64,000 nucleotides of DNA from Candidatus Peribacteria bacterium (GCA_023245935.1 JAHFJM010000001.1:1-64000), one strand, 5' to 3'. Shown: positions 8,601 through 16,317, numbered from the stretch's first letter. Translations and numbers: made by a program. Notes: generated by a model from the sequence alone, not told the origin.

Positions 8601-10936
8601 CGGGTGCAAGGAAAGAAGAGCCAGAAGACAAGATCGAAGCTCCTGCAGATGCGAAGAACCTCACGGTGCAGGAAATGGGTAAAGTGCTGAAGGACACTTG
8701 GACTGTCCTGAATGGAAAAATTGAACGAACGATGGCGAATATTCTTGAAGCCAAGAAAGACCTTGATGAAGTAAAGGCATCCGGTAATTGGTTCAGAAAA
8801 GGATGGGTCAGCAACGAAATCAAAACCAAAGAAACGAACTTCACTAAATCAACGGACGCGCTTGCAAAGCTGAATCAGTACAAAGCGAAGATCAGTCAGT
8901 ACGTCGATCCCTCCGGGGAAATCAAGAAGGATCTGAAACTCGATGAGAAGAAGGTTGCCGAGATCAACGACGTTCGAAAACAGCTCGGACTTCCTGCACT
9001 GCCACGGAACATGGTTGCGGATTATAAGGCATTCCAGGAAGAAGCAATTGCAAAGCACAAGGGTCGCGACAGGGAAATCGAGGTGGATTATGCGGCACTG
9101 AACAAGTCTCTACAGGAATCTGAAAAGGTACTACATGAGATCCAAGTGTGGGTTGAGAGAGCCGATACCGCTGCCGCTATCGGTGCATCAATTGCTGTGC
9201 CAGTCTGGGGTGCAGGAACCTATGCCGCAGTACGAAACCTCATGGACGTCTACGCAACAGGAGCCAAGCAGAAAGAAGAAGCACTGGCTGATTTCGCACT
9301 GATGTCATTCGCAGGTCTCGTCGGTGGTGCTGCGTCCGGAGTGACAAGCAAAGGAGTGGTTTCACTCGGAAAACTTGCTCCGGGAGCACAAAAAACGGTA
9401 ATGGCATGGGCACAGAAGAATGCTGCGTCTCTCTCCATGAGAGCAGCGCAGACATTCCTGGAGTACGGATCCAAGGCGGGACTGGGCGCAGTCTCCGGTG
9501 CCACGATGGCTGGCGTCGACTCTGGTGCACGCAATGCCTATGACGTTTCACATGGACGGAAGACCGAAGAACAAGCATGGGAAGAGACGAAGAGTGCCGT
9601 GAAATCCGGCGCGCTCACCGGTGCTCTGATGGGTGGAGCGATGCATGGAGTAGGAAAAGTTGCGAATCCGGCATGGGAAAAAACAAAAGCAGGAATGAAG
9701 AAAGGCGTGGAGAAGGTGAAGGCAAAAATAAAGTCTAAAGGTAAGCCAAAAGAGGAAAATCCTCCAAAAGATGACGAGTCTGGTGGAACCGCCAAGCCGA
9801 CCGATACACCTCCGGACACTCCTCCAAGCTCTCCCACAAGTACGCCAGAAACACCGGAAGCATCTGCAGGAGCTGCGCCTAAGAAGGAAGCACCGAAAGC
9901 AGCGCCCACCGCGCCTGCTGCAAGCCCAAGTGTCTGGAAAGAAGGTGAAAACTTCGCGCTGTTCCCCGGCATCACTCTCAAAGACGCATCCGGCAAACCA
10001 TTACCACATGGTGATTATAAGATCCTGCAATCCAGCAACTTTACGCCTCCGGGGAAGAGAGTACTGAACTATCGAGATGGCACTCCGGCAGGAAAGACAA
10101 TCATTGTGAATGAAAGTGATTTGAGTCAGATCCCGAAAACTCCTGCAGCGCCACCACCGCCTGCGATGAAGAATGCGCCAAAGGCAGCGCCTACGGCTGC
10201 TCCGTCAAAGCCCAGCGAATGGAAAGCGAATGATGGTTTTGCCATTTATAAAGGAAACTCGTTAAAAACAGCCGACGGAAGGACGCTTGCGAACGGTGAT
10301 TACCGAGTGGAGCCACGAACGCCTTCGACGCCTGCGGGCGAGACAATTGTCAGTCGGAGCGACGCTGGACGAACTGGAGAACGTATAGAATTCTCAGTGA
10401 GAACTGAGGATCTTGCTCGGATGCCGAAAACTCCTGCAGCACCACCTCCACCTGCAATGAAAAATGCACCAAAGACCGCATTTAAGTCGGAAGGAGAGAA
10501 TAAGCTGGATCAGCTTGTTGCACAGGAGAAGCAACTTCGTGCCGAAGTAGACAAATACAAGCCAGGAACATCGAATCCGAGTCTTGAGAAAAAACTAGAG
10601 GATGTTCGTAGTGACATAAAATTTTTACGTGGAATAAAAGCGGCTGGGAGAGCGCAGGTTGAACAGATTCTTTCTTCACCTTCCGCGTCCTTTAGCCAGA
10701 TTGAGGATAATATGATTACCTATCTGGCATTCCATGAGAACCCAAATATCGCACTTCTACAAAAACATATACCTACATTTACGAGCAGATTGAAAGAATT
10801 GGAAACAACCCTACTACCGAAGAGCAACCCATTAACAAAGGATGGGGTGATATTAGCGGCAGAGGCTCAGCATCTACCTAGTCTAATCTTAAAAATGCAG
10901 GAAATCATTGCCAATGGTATCAAGCACGGCAACTAA
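5687..10936 (+). CDS. giant multidomain hypothetical protein (1749 aa), coiled coils, Gly/Ala hydrophobic core, tandem C-terminal repeats
   Basis: I recognise no family for this 1749-residue protein. There is no cleavable signal peptide; it begins MKNFFFAEQRLIGF. Pro/Ala/Lys/Thr-rich linkers lie near residues 150-225, 440-500, 620-700 and 1355-1415. Long charged helical, probably coiled-coil stretches lie near 785-900 and 985-1155. A Gly/Ala-rich hydrophobic region at about 1158-1318 could insert in or lie on a membrane. Two tandem domains at about 1413-1498 and 1508-1595 share a W-K-x-x-x-x-F-A core, a G-D-Y motif and the closing segment PKTPAAPPPPAMKNAPK. A final helical part follows. Its start overlaps the small upstream gene, and its stop overlaps the convergent map gene by four bases. 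A surface or envelope scaffold is conceivable, but that is a guess. Confidence 0.92.
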   Translation: MKNFFFAEQRLIGFTGEAKPDESSQLKKDPFAPETGEMKKEDKEKDEAIGSNRNEEIAHGKKKLEGVTDRYKKLSQQFSTFNVDGKANNAFQEKFREIDAAIKEVPARLETNHKETIEKIDAMLAEIDVFLNTLNKGTTKRLNKIPSLQPAPQKGADAIRPNAKGTPAATPAAPKAKPTTDYEEPTTKAPDAAESEQSTLIGYEKAMPKPFEVNKEPTKPAKQTEQAPEADKNSDIKSAMDNLVFFLGAHEFDDNAKSALDQLNAGLEKRKLLDGKSKALASVGLMKEGNDVDGRLMRTPKTRIVENPNSGSKYEIGTDIDSTKVWVAEVKQEGAKPKSAPNTVPNTINPLFALRKTTVNAARLIATLEKEVQSTSNPMDPALVAKMKQALAAYCEAGLKEWGALKNQVKDRDEGRMKELETDVLIKKGRLIVLNSTFPDIAPADLASNAPSLPATPEPKPAGKPESNQPSAEPVAPASSQNAPTAAKEQSEKTDESPSSGLRRPKDVITDSFPKNPEAFVKRMEELQEKIWKMQGEKMEARKTRNDVKVRDIGHDLSALTKEYSMMNQAFRKNTGMSFERWKSDDSEYNQAIADRKRLEKTGAFSSERFKKAMAAMNPVVPQDAPSTPDANPKTTPDAPSGAPQAKADAKTTPNTPKAAPKGTAPDTPDVPKATPKDKKTDTPDKPQEAPKTKGQALGREMKAALQKMEKAETKDEKWEALLELLAAAFKYLDALIHGRLNDAHDSKNAPKDTPEQLKSKEVHARIAGELKARRDGKPLDAQLTDMETEKKKELAITENDLKKNKTDTEEGEKKGTELVAQKTALETERKSMKSDDPKAAALDAKIKEFGEQIVLNQEAVKKLKERRPVLLKQEERLTEDLKAVKEISEGVATVLKTLKAGLEFLLKEKAFDSYALKLSPEGNIMVSFENPTAGFSEKVQAIGGKEEGTAVIIDISKVDTGKLALPVKNAPGARKEEPEDKIEAPADAKNLTVQEMGKVLKDTWTVLNGKIERTMANILEAKKDLDEVKASGNWFRKGWVSNEIKTKETNFTKSTDALAKLNQYKAKISQYVDPSGEIKKDLKLDEKKVAEINDVRKQLGLPALPRNMVADYKAFQEEAIAKHKGRDREIEVDYAALNKSLQESEKVLHEIQVWVERADTAAAIGASIAVPVWGAGTYAAVRNLMDVYATGAKQKEEALADFALMSFAGLVGGAASGVTSKGVVSLGKLAPGAQKTVMAWAQKNAASLSMRAAQTFLEYGSKAGLGAVSGATMAGVDSGARNAYDVSHGRKTEEQAWEETKSAVKSGALTGALMGGAMHGVGKVANPAWEKTKAGMKKGVEKVKAKIKSKGKPKEENPPKDDESGGTAKPTDTPPDTPPSSPTSTPETPEASAGAAPKKEAPKAAPTAPAASPSVWKEGENFALFPGITLKDASGKPLPHGDYKILQSSNFTPPGKRVLNYRDGTPAGKTIIVNESDLSQIPKTPAAPPPPAMKNAPKAAPTAAPSKPSEWKANDGFAIYKGNSLKTADGRTLANGDYRVEPRTPSTPAGETIVSRSDAGRTGERIEFSVRTEDLARMPKTPAAPPPPAMKNAPKTAFKSEGENKLDQLVAQEKQLRAEVDKYKPGTSNPSLEKKLEDVRSDIKFLRGIKAAGRAQVEQILSSPSASFSQIEDNMITYLAFHENPNIALLQKHIPTFTSRLKELETTLLPKSNPLTKDGVILAAEAQHLPSLILKMQEIIANGIKHGN

Positions 10937-11694
10937 GCCACCACCTCACACCCCCCTTCGGTAATCAGCACCGAATGTTCGAAGTGACAGGAGAGACTCC
11001 GGTCTTTCGTGATCACCGTCCACTGGTCTTCAGCTGTAAATACGTCGGGTGAGCCCATCGCGGCGATCGGTTCAATCGCAATCATCGTACCGACGGGGAG
11101 CACCGGACCCGTGCCTGCTTTGCCGACGTTCGGAACATCGGGGAACTGATGCAGCGTCGTGCCAAGCCCGTGCCCTGTAAGCGTACGGACTGCGCTGTAG
11201 CCTGCTTTCTTGAGGTGCTGCTCGATATAGGAACTGATGTCTCCAACCTGCACACCCGCCTTCACAACGTTCGCAATCACGTCTTCAAGTGTCTGCGAGA
11301 CATGCGTCAAAAATTTCTGCGTCGACGGCTTGATGCGCCCCACCCCGACCGTGATGCAGGCATCGGTGTAGAGATCGTCAACGATCACTCCCCCATCGAG
11401 CGAAATAATATCCCCTTCCTTCAGGACTTTGTCGTCACGAGGAATACCGTGCACGACTTCTTCGTTGATCGAGGTACAGAGCGTGCCGGTGAAGCCGTAG
11501 TACCCGAGGAACGCCGGTCTTCCGCCCTTCGTGAGTATGAATTCCTCCGCCATCGCATCGAGCATCTTCGTCGTGACACCGGGCACCGCCGCCGCACCCA
11601 CGAGCTTCAGACAATCGCGAAGGATCGCTCCACCCTTGCGAATGGACGCCATTTCCTCAGGCGTGAAAATTTGGAAACGATTCGAGAAAGACAT
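10933..11694 (-). CDS. map: methionine aminopeptidase, type I
   Basis: The enzyme removes the N-terminal methionine from nascent proteins. The 253-residue product has the pita-bread fold motifs and all five metal ligands: Asp100 (SLDGG), Asp111 (YTDAC), His175 (GHGLG), Glu208 (AIEP) and Glu239 (FEHS). His82 in VHGIP is the conserved substrate-side histidine. Length matches type Ia enzymes without an N-terminal extension. It follows the two adenylate kinases on the same strand (secY-adk-map order). Confidence 0.97.
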   Translation of the reverse strand: MSFSNRFQIFTPEEMASIRKGGAILRDCLKLVGAAAVPGVTTKMLDAMAEEFILTKGGRPAFLGYYGFTGTLCTSINEEVVHGIPRDDKVLKEGDIISLDGGVIVDDLYTDACITVGVGRIKPSTQKFLTHVSQTLEDVIANVVKAGVQVGDISSYIEQHLKKAGYSAVRTLTGHGLGTTLHQFPDVPNVGKAGTGPVLPVGTMIAIEPIAAMGSPDVFTAEDQWTVITKDRSLSCHFEHSVLITEGGCEVVA

Positions 11695-11738
11695 GAAGGC
11701 ATACTATCAGAAACTCAGCTGTACGATTGTGCAGCCAG

Positions 11739-12461
11739 TTATGCGGGAATCGCAATAGACTCATCCTGCAAAGATCCGCTCAGCACCTGCTGGACGCGCG
11801 CGTAGACTGCCTGGATACTCTCATGAACCTCATCAGGATGTGCACGTGTCGGATCAAGCCCGGTATCACCATCCACATGGATCAATCTTCCCTGACGTCG
11901 AAATTCGTCGATCACCGGAACCGTCTCTTCGTAAAACGTGCGAATTCTCTTTTCAACAACCTCCGGCTTCGCATCATCTGCACGACCTTCAACTTTGGCA
12001 CGATAGGCGATATTTTTCCTTGCAGTTATGTCTGAGACAGCGATATGGAGCAACTTCGCATCACCACGACCGACCTCTGTAAGGGTCTGATCGAGTGCAT
12101 GCTTCTGCTTGAGTGTTCGAGGGATGCCGTCGAACATCACACGGGAGACACTGTCTCTCTGAAGAGTAAATTCCTGCACAATGCGCATCACAGTTTCCTG
12201 TGAAACCAATGCTCCGGTCTTCTGTGCTTCTCGCACCAACTGACCTAATTCTGTTTCCTGAGCTGCAATCTTGCGTAGCTGCGCACCCATATCGAACCCC
12301 GCATACTCGAAATCCTTTTGCAGCATCTTTCCCTGCGTTCCTTTACCCGAACCCTGTATGCCGGCAAGAATCAGAGTGTTTGGAGGTGTAATCACTGATT
12401 CATGGTGCCGTGCTTCAGCTACATGATGTGAATGGTGCGAGTGAAGATGGAGAGAATTCAT
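11739..12461 (-). CDS. adenylate kinase paralogue with His-rich N-terminus
   Basis: This is a second nucleoside-monophosphate kinase of adenylate kinase type next to adk. The P-loop GIQGSGKGTQ begins near residue 34. FDGIPR is the NMP-binding loop and EGRADD the short lid, as in the neighbouring adk. Before the P-loop is a 28-residue leader with eight histidines in the first 20 residues, and the C-terminus is longer than usual (240 residues in all). A TTGACA/TAATAT promoter at 12463-12492 ends one base before the ATG. If that promoter is used, transcription would begin inside the leader, and a GTG at codon 23 (VITPPNTL) would be the more likely start. Substrate may be AMP or another NMP. Confidence 0.9.
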   Translation of the reverse strand: MNSLHLHSHHSHHVAEARHHESVITPPNTLILAGIQGSGKGTQGKMLQKDFEYAGFDMGAQLRKIAAQETELGQLVREAQKTGALVSQETVMRIVQEFTLQRDSVSRVMFDGIPRTLKQKHALDQTLTEVGRGDAKLLHIAVSDITARKNIAYRAKVEGRADDAKPEVVEKRIRTFYEETVPVIDEFRRQGRLIHVDGDTGLDPTRAHPDEVHESIQAVYARVQQVLSGSLQDESIAIPA

Positions 12462-12462
12462 G

Positions 12463-12492
12463 ATATTAAAGAATAAAAGATAATAATGTCAA
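12463..12492 (-). promoter_or_regulatory. promoter in front of second adenylate kinase gene
   Basis: On the minus strand TTGACA (12487-12492) and TAATAT (12463-12468) are 18 bases apart in the 95-base gap after adk. The -10 box ends one base before the annotated ATG at 12461. Transcription would then start just past it, which questions that start codon. Confidence 0.5.
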
Positions 12493-12556
12493 ATAACCTG
12501 TCTTGCGGCAGGGTAAAGCATTTTCAGAGGAAAAGCAAGGGTAACCAGTCGCAGAC

Positions 12557-13117
12557 TTACGATACTTTCTGCTTCAAACTGTCATAAATATCGTCTACAG
12601 ATCCTTTTGCAACGATATCGATCACTTTTTCTGCTTTTTGATAGTGCTGGATTACCGGCATGGTTTTCTCGAGAAATGTGCTCATTCTGCGCTTAATAAT
12701 GTCTGTATTTGCATCATCCGCCCTTCCTTCCGCCTTTGCGCGCCCGAGAATGCGGTTTGTCGCCTCCTCCTGACTCAGGAGGAAATGAATGCACCGGAAA
12801 TCACGACCGGCAGCCTCCATAATCGCATCGAAATCACGCATCTGAGCATCGTCTCTGGGAATACCGTCGAAGAGAATCTTGGTGGATTTTGGACGAGCGG
12901 CAATCGCCTCTTTCACGACTTGCATGATGATCTCGTGAGGCACAAGGTGCCCTTGGTCGATGGTGCTCTTCACGAGATGACCCAGTTCGGATCCGGAGGC
13001 TGCGATCTTCCGAAGTTCTCCTCCCGCCTCGAAGATGTCGTAACCGAACTCAGCCGCAAGCTTCTTGGCTTGAGTTCCTTTGCCGCTGCCTTGAATGCCG
13101 AAAAAGACTAAATCCAT
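12557..13117 (-). CDS. adk: adenylate kinase
   Basis: Adenylate kinase interconverts ATP + AMP and 2 ADP. The 186-residue product starts directly with the P-loop (MDLVFFGIQGSGKGTQAKKL), has FDGIPR for the AMP site and GRAKAEGRADD for a short lid, so it is the short form without the zinc lid insertion. The usual GFPR is GIPR here and in the paralogue. It sits 22 bases after secY as in many bacteria. Confidence 0.95.
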   Translation of the reverse strand: MDLVFFGIQGSGKGTQAKKLAAEFGYDIFEAGGELRKIAASGSELGHLVKSTIDQGHLVPHEIIMQVVKEAIAARPKSTKILFDGIPRDDAQMRDFDAIMEAAGRDFRCIHFLLSQEEATNRILGRAKAEGRADDANTDIIKRRMSTFLEKTMPVIQHYQKAEKVIDIVAKGSVDDIYDSLKQKVS

Positions 13118-13139
13118 ATTGGATGGTAGTACTTCCAGA

Positions 13140-14420
13140 CTACACTAATTTCTCGTAGTCGTGTGCGAGCAGCTGCGCGTTCACCTGACGGATCAACTCG
13201 AGAACGACACCGACGATGATGATGAGCCCGGAACCGGAGACGATCAGATCCTGCGAACTGAGAGTGGAGTAGCGGGTGAAGATCAGCGGGATGATGGCAA
13301 CGATGCCGAGGAACACGCCTCCCCAGAGATTGAGGCGATTGCTGGTGCGCTCGAGCATCTTCGCGGTCTCAAGTCCCGGACGAACGCCCGGAATGAACCC
13401 TCCGCGCTTCTGAATGTTCTCGGCAAGTTCGGTCGGCTTGAAGGTGACGGAGACGTAGAAGTACGTGAAGACGATGACGAGCAGGAAGTAGAGAACCATG
13501 TAGAGAATCGACGGATGCTGGGAACTGAGATTCAGGTTGATGAAGTTCACGATCCCCTGAAAGCGAGGAGCGGTTTGCAGGAACTGTGCGATGATGCCCG
13601 GGAAGGTGATGAGCGAGATCGCAAAGATGATCGGCACCATTCCCGCCTGATTGAGGCGGATCGGAATATTGCCTTTCACACCGCGACCTGCACCCTGGTT
13701 CGCGTAGGTGATGGGAATGGCACGATGTGCATCGGTGAAGAGCACGACCGCGACGAGCATCGCGAGAGAGACGATCAGAAACAGGTAGAACGCACTCAAT
13801 TTATCTTGTCCGGCAATGAACATATTGGTGACGGTATTCGGCATGCCGGCGACGATACCCGTGAAGATCAGGAGTGAGATGCCGTTGCCGATCCCCTTCT
13901 CGGTGATCAGCTCTCCAAGCCACATCACGAAGATGCAACCGACGGAGACGAAGAGCATCGGCGCAAGAACGGCGGGGAAGGTGAGAGGAACAATGTTGCC
14001 GCTGCCGCCCCTGTTCAGGAGGAGCAGGAAACCGTAACTCTGCATGAATGCGAGAACAATGCTGAGCCAGCGTGTGTACGTGTTGATCTTCTGCTGCCCC
14101 TGAATGCCTTCCTTGCTGAGCGACTCCAGTTTCGGGAAGATCACCGTGCAGAGCTGCAGGATGATCGAGGCATTGATGTACGGAGAAAGACCGAGCAGTG
14201 CGATGGAGAAGTTCTTGATGGCGCCGCCGGTGAGTGTCGCGAAGATCCCGAGGGTGCCGCCCGCATTGCTGTTCTGGAGAAATTTCTGGAGGAGTGCCTT
14301 GTCCGAACCCGGAATGGTGATGTGTGAAATGACGCGGTACAGGAAGAGAATCGCGAGCGTGAACACGATGCGCTTGCGGAGATCGTTACTGCGCCAGAGC
14401 TGTCGGAGGTAGGTGAACAT
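13140..14420 (-). CDS. secY: protein translocase subunit SecY
   Basis: SecY is the channel of the general secretion pathway. The 426-residue product has about ten hydrophobic segments, the first at residues 18-37. Family motifs include GISLLIFTGI, a cytoplasmic loop with GRGVKGNIPIRLNQAGMVPI, and the TM9-10 region with GLETAKMLERTSNRLNLWGG. The stop lies 22 bases before adk, and it starts six bases after rplO. No secE or secG is seen in the window. Confidence 0.98.
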   Translation of the reverse strand: MFTYLRQLWRSNDLRKRIVFTLAILFLYRVISHITIPGSDKALLQKFLQNSNAGGTLGIFATLTGGAIKNFSIALLGLSPYINASIILQLCTVIFPKLESLSKEGIQGQQKINTYTRWLSIVLAFMQSYGFLLLLNRGGSGNIVPLTFPAVLAPMLFVSVGCIFVMWLGELITEKGIGNGISLLIFTGIVAGMPNTVTNMFIAGQDKLSAFYLFLIVSLAMLVAVVLFTDAHRAIPITYANQGAGRGVKGNIPIRLNQAGMVPIIFAISLITFPGIIAQFLQTAPRFQGIVNFINLNLSSQHPSILYMVLYFLLVIVFTYFYVSVTFKPTELAENIQKRGGFIPGVRPGLETAKMLERTSNRLNLWGGVFLGIVAIIPLIFTRYSTLSSQDLIVSGSGLIIIVGVVLELIRQVNAQLLAHDYEKLV

Positions 14421-14425
14421 AAACG

Positions 14426-14869
14426 CTACGCTCTCACAATCGTAATGGAGCCGCCCGCTTTCTCGACCGCTTCTTTTGCGGAGACGGAGACGGCGTAGAC
14501 GCTGAGGGCAAACTTCTTGGTCACTTTACCGCGTCCGAGGATCTTCACCGGCATCTTGCCGCTCACGATGCGGAGCGTCGCAAGCGTCTCTTTATCATGC
14601 GTTCCTGCGGGGACTTTCGCCTCGAGGGTATCGAGGTTCAAGACTTCGACTTCCACGCGTGACGGGCTGATGAAACCACCGAGTTTCGGTTGCCTTCGGA
14701 TGAGAGGCGTCTGTCCTCCTTCAAACCCCAGGCGGCGACCTTTACCCGTGCGGGACTGCTGACCTTTGGTACCGCGACCCGCGGTAGAGCCGCGACCGGA
14801 ACCGTTGCCGCGGGCGAACCTGCGACTGGTGTGCGTGGAACCCTTGTTTGGCTTGAGCGTGTGAAGCAT
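14426..14869 (-). CDS. rplO: 50S ribosomal protein uL15
   Basis: uL15 is a 50S protein with a long basic N-terminal extension threading into rRNA. The 147-residue product has LKPNKGSTHTSRRFARGNGS and GRGTKGQQSRTGKGRRLGFE, then the globular C-terminal domain. The ATG at 14869 is where similarity begins; the frame is open upstream but not uL15-like. In most bacteria uL30 lies before uL15; here no uL30 gene exists, and plus-strand genes separate rplO from rpsE. Confidence 0.97.
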   Translation of the reverse strand: MLHTLKPNKGSTHTSRRFARGNGSGRGSTAGRGTKGQQSRTGKGRRLGFEGGQTPLIRRQPKLGGFISPSRVEVEVLNLDTLEAKVPAGTHDKETLATLRIVSGKMPVKILGRGKVTKKFALSVYAVSVSAKEAVEKAGGSITIVRA

Positions 14870-14977
14870 ATAAGAAAACGATGCAGAGAGATCAAAACGC
14901 AGGGGAGTCTTTGTATGCCTCTGCGGACGAAGAGAGTACCGAGAAAAGGAGAGGAGGTAAAGGGAAAAGGAGCCCTC

Positions 14978-15007
14978 TTGACACACCCCAAAACCACTCT
15001 CTAAGAT
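14978..15007 (+). promoter_or_regulatory. consensus -35 promoter for candidate small RNA
   Basis: A perfect TTGACA (14978-14983) is followed after 18 bases by TAAGAT (15002-15007). Transcription should start near 15014. Downstream are three hairpins and a terminator but no convincing ORF. Confidence 0.5.
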
Positions 15008-15134
15008 ATGCCCGTGATTCATTCCCTGTCCCTTACGCTCAGTCTCTCCCTCCTGCTTACTGCGGGAAGGCGGCTGGCTGCGTAAGTGATTCGTCACAAA
15101 GCAGAGCCTCCTTCCCACGAGAGGCTGGTTTTTT
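15008..15134 (+). ncRNA. candidate structured small RNA (about 120 nt)
   Basis: Between a TTGACA promoter and an intrinsic terminator lies an RNA that can fold into three elements. The first is a long hairpin closed by CTTACGC (15032-15038) with GCGTAAG (15080-15086), with an inner helix CCTCCTGC (15049-15056) against GCGGGAAGG (15062-15070). The second is GTGA-TTCG-TCAC (15086-15097), a UUCG-type tetraloop. The third is the terminator. A 25-codon frame (15008-15085) also exists but would start before the expected transcription start. I could not match it to 6S, SRP, tmRNA or RNase P by eye. It could also be a leader attenuator for the ORF at 15166. Confidence 0.45.
15105..15134 (+). terminator. 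intrinsic terminator of candidate small RNA
   Basis: AGCCTC (15105-15110) pairs perfectly with GAGGCT (15121-15126), followed after GG by six T residues (15129-15134). Confidence 0.65.
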
Positions 15135-15135
15135 A

Positions 15136-15144
15136 TGTTATTAT
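15136..15144 (+). promoter_or_regulatory. extended -10 promoter for the ORF at 15166
   Basis: TGTTATTAT is an extended -10 element immediately after the T-tract of the terminator and 21 bases before the ATG at 15166. No -35 is visible. Confidence 0.4.
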
Positions 15145-15165
15145 TTCTCACTTCCAATTCTCCCC

Positions 15166-15339
15166 ATGAATCCCTCAACTGAGACACCGATGCAACAAGG
15201 AAACGACAACGTGAAGATCGATCGTGAACCATCCGTGCATGACAGCGTGTATCCGATCCACGCGATCATCGCTCACTGCGCGGCAGTGAGATCAAGAATT
15301 GAAGAAAGCAATGCAACGATCATCGATATTCCGGTCTAA
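15166..15339 (+). CDS. small hypothetical protein (57 aa) sharing a motif with its neighbour
   Basis: This is a 57-residue, hydrophilic protein of unknown function. Residues 34-41 read IIAHCAAVR, strikingly close to VIAHSAAVR in the 294-residue protein encoded next on the same strand. This suggests either gene duplication and decay or a shared small motif. It has its own possible extended -10 promoter. It belongs to a plus-strand island between rpsE and rplO. Confidence 0.55.
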   Translation: MNPSTETPMQQGNDNVKIDREPSVHDSVYPIHAIIAHCAAVRSRIEESNATIIDIPV

Positions 15340-15372
15340 ATTATTTATTTCACTTCATTTCCAATCACTTCT

Positions 15373-16257
15373 ATGTCTACCATCGATACTCAAGACCAAA
15401 GAAATATCGTCGTTGATGAACGCGGCAGAGAATCAAGCGCTCCTAACCCAAACGATGATAAGGTTCAAACCGAAGCACGATTACTTTCAGAACGTTCCAT
15501 GGCAAAGTTATGGAAACTTGGTTACGTAGAAGCACCAAGCCCTGAGGCAGTACAGGGGTATATCGAAAGCCAAGGATTCTATTTACAGAAACATCTGCCT
15601 AAGGGGGATGAAGTGCAATTCTATGTGGGGAAAGGCGATGGGAAAAAGATCGGCATCAAGATACGAAAAGTTCCTGCAAGTCCGGAACAATCAGATACTC
15701 AAGAGACAATGAAGGTCTATTCGAGAGTGAGTAAAAGAAGAAAGTGGAGGGGTGGAGGGACGTGGAAGTTACACGAAGTTCCAGACGTCGTTTCCGGGCT
15801 GACAGAAGCTGCCGATATTCGACCGGAGAGACTGGAAAGTTACTGCCTAGAACAGAGACCCACTCGACGCTCGAAAAGCCCGTGGGCGCATCGGGATGCA
15901 GGTGCCCATAATGCGGTGAGGACGCATGAGACACATCAGGATGTTCTCGAAGCTGCCAAAGTCCAACACGAGCCTCCATCCATCCGACCGTACTCGGAAA
16001 AGGATCAATGGAACGTTATCGCGCACTCCGCTGCAGTGCGATTCATTCAGCATGTCGTGGCAAATCCCGATACCGATCCCGAGGATGCCTTTCGGAGAGT
16101 ATTCGATACTGGATCCATCGATGCACTCAACGAGAGCGGCATCGTTCTGGCTCTCATTAACCTCTGCGGAGAGATGCGATCCTCACTGGCACCGGAGCAG
16201 TTTCAGAGGCTGGATATGATCAAGTCTGCTGCAGTTACACAGTTTTGCATGCGCTAG
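15373..16257 (+). CDS. hypothetical protein, 294 aa
   Basis: I recognise no family. The protein is soluble by composition, rich in Glu, Arg and Ser, with no signal peptide or membrane segment. Residues 1-40 look disordered, about 45-105 are mixed with a KGDEVQFYVGKGDGKKIGIK beta-like stretch, and a helical C-terminal part contains VIAHSAAVR near residue 218. That motif recurs in the 57-residue ORF just upstream. It begins 33 bases after that ORF. It is part of the island separating rpsE from rplO. Confidence 0.75.
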   Translation: MSTIDTQDQRNIVVDERGRESSAPNPNDDKVQTEARLLSERSMAKLWKLGYVEAPSPEAVQGYIESQGFYLQKHLPKGDEVQFYVGKGDGKKIGIKIRKVPASPEQSDTQETMKVYSRVSKRRKWRGGGTWKLHEVPDVVSGLTEAADIRPERLESYCLEQRPTRRSKSPWAHRDAGAHNAVRTHETHQDVLEAAKVQHEPPSIRPYSEKDQWNVIAHSAAVRFIQHVVANPDTDPEDAFRRVFDTGSIDALNESGIVLALINLCGEMRSSLAPEQFQRLDMIKSAAVTQFCMR

Positions 16258-16317
16258 CCCATTGACTTCCCGCATCACTTCCTCGAACATGCCTTCCAAA
16301 CTTTTCCCCTTCACGCT

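Noticed and set aside
15014-15134. Signal recognition particle RNA
   Set aside because: GGGAAGG is present in a hairpin, but the conserved S-domain string around GGAAGGAAGCAGCC and its asymmetric loop are missing.
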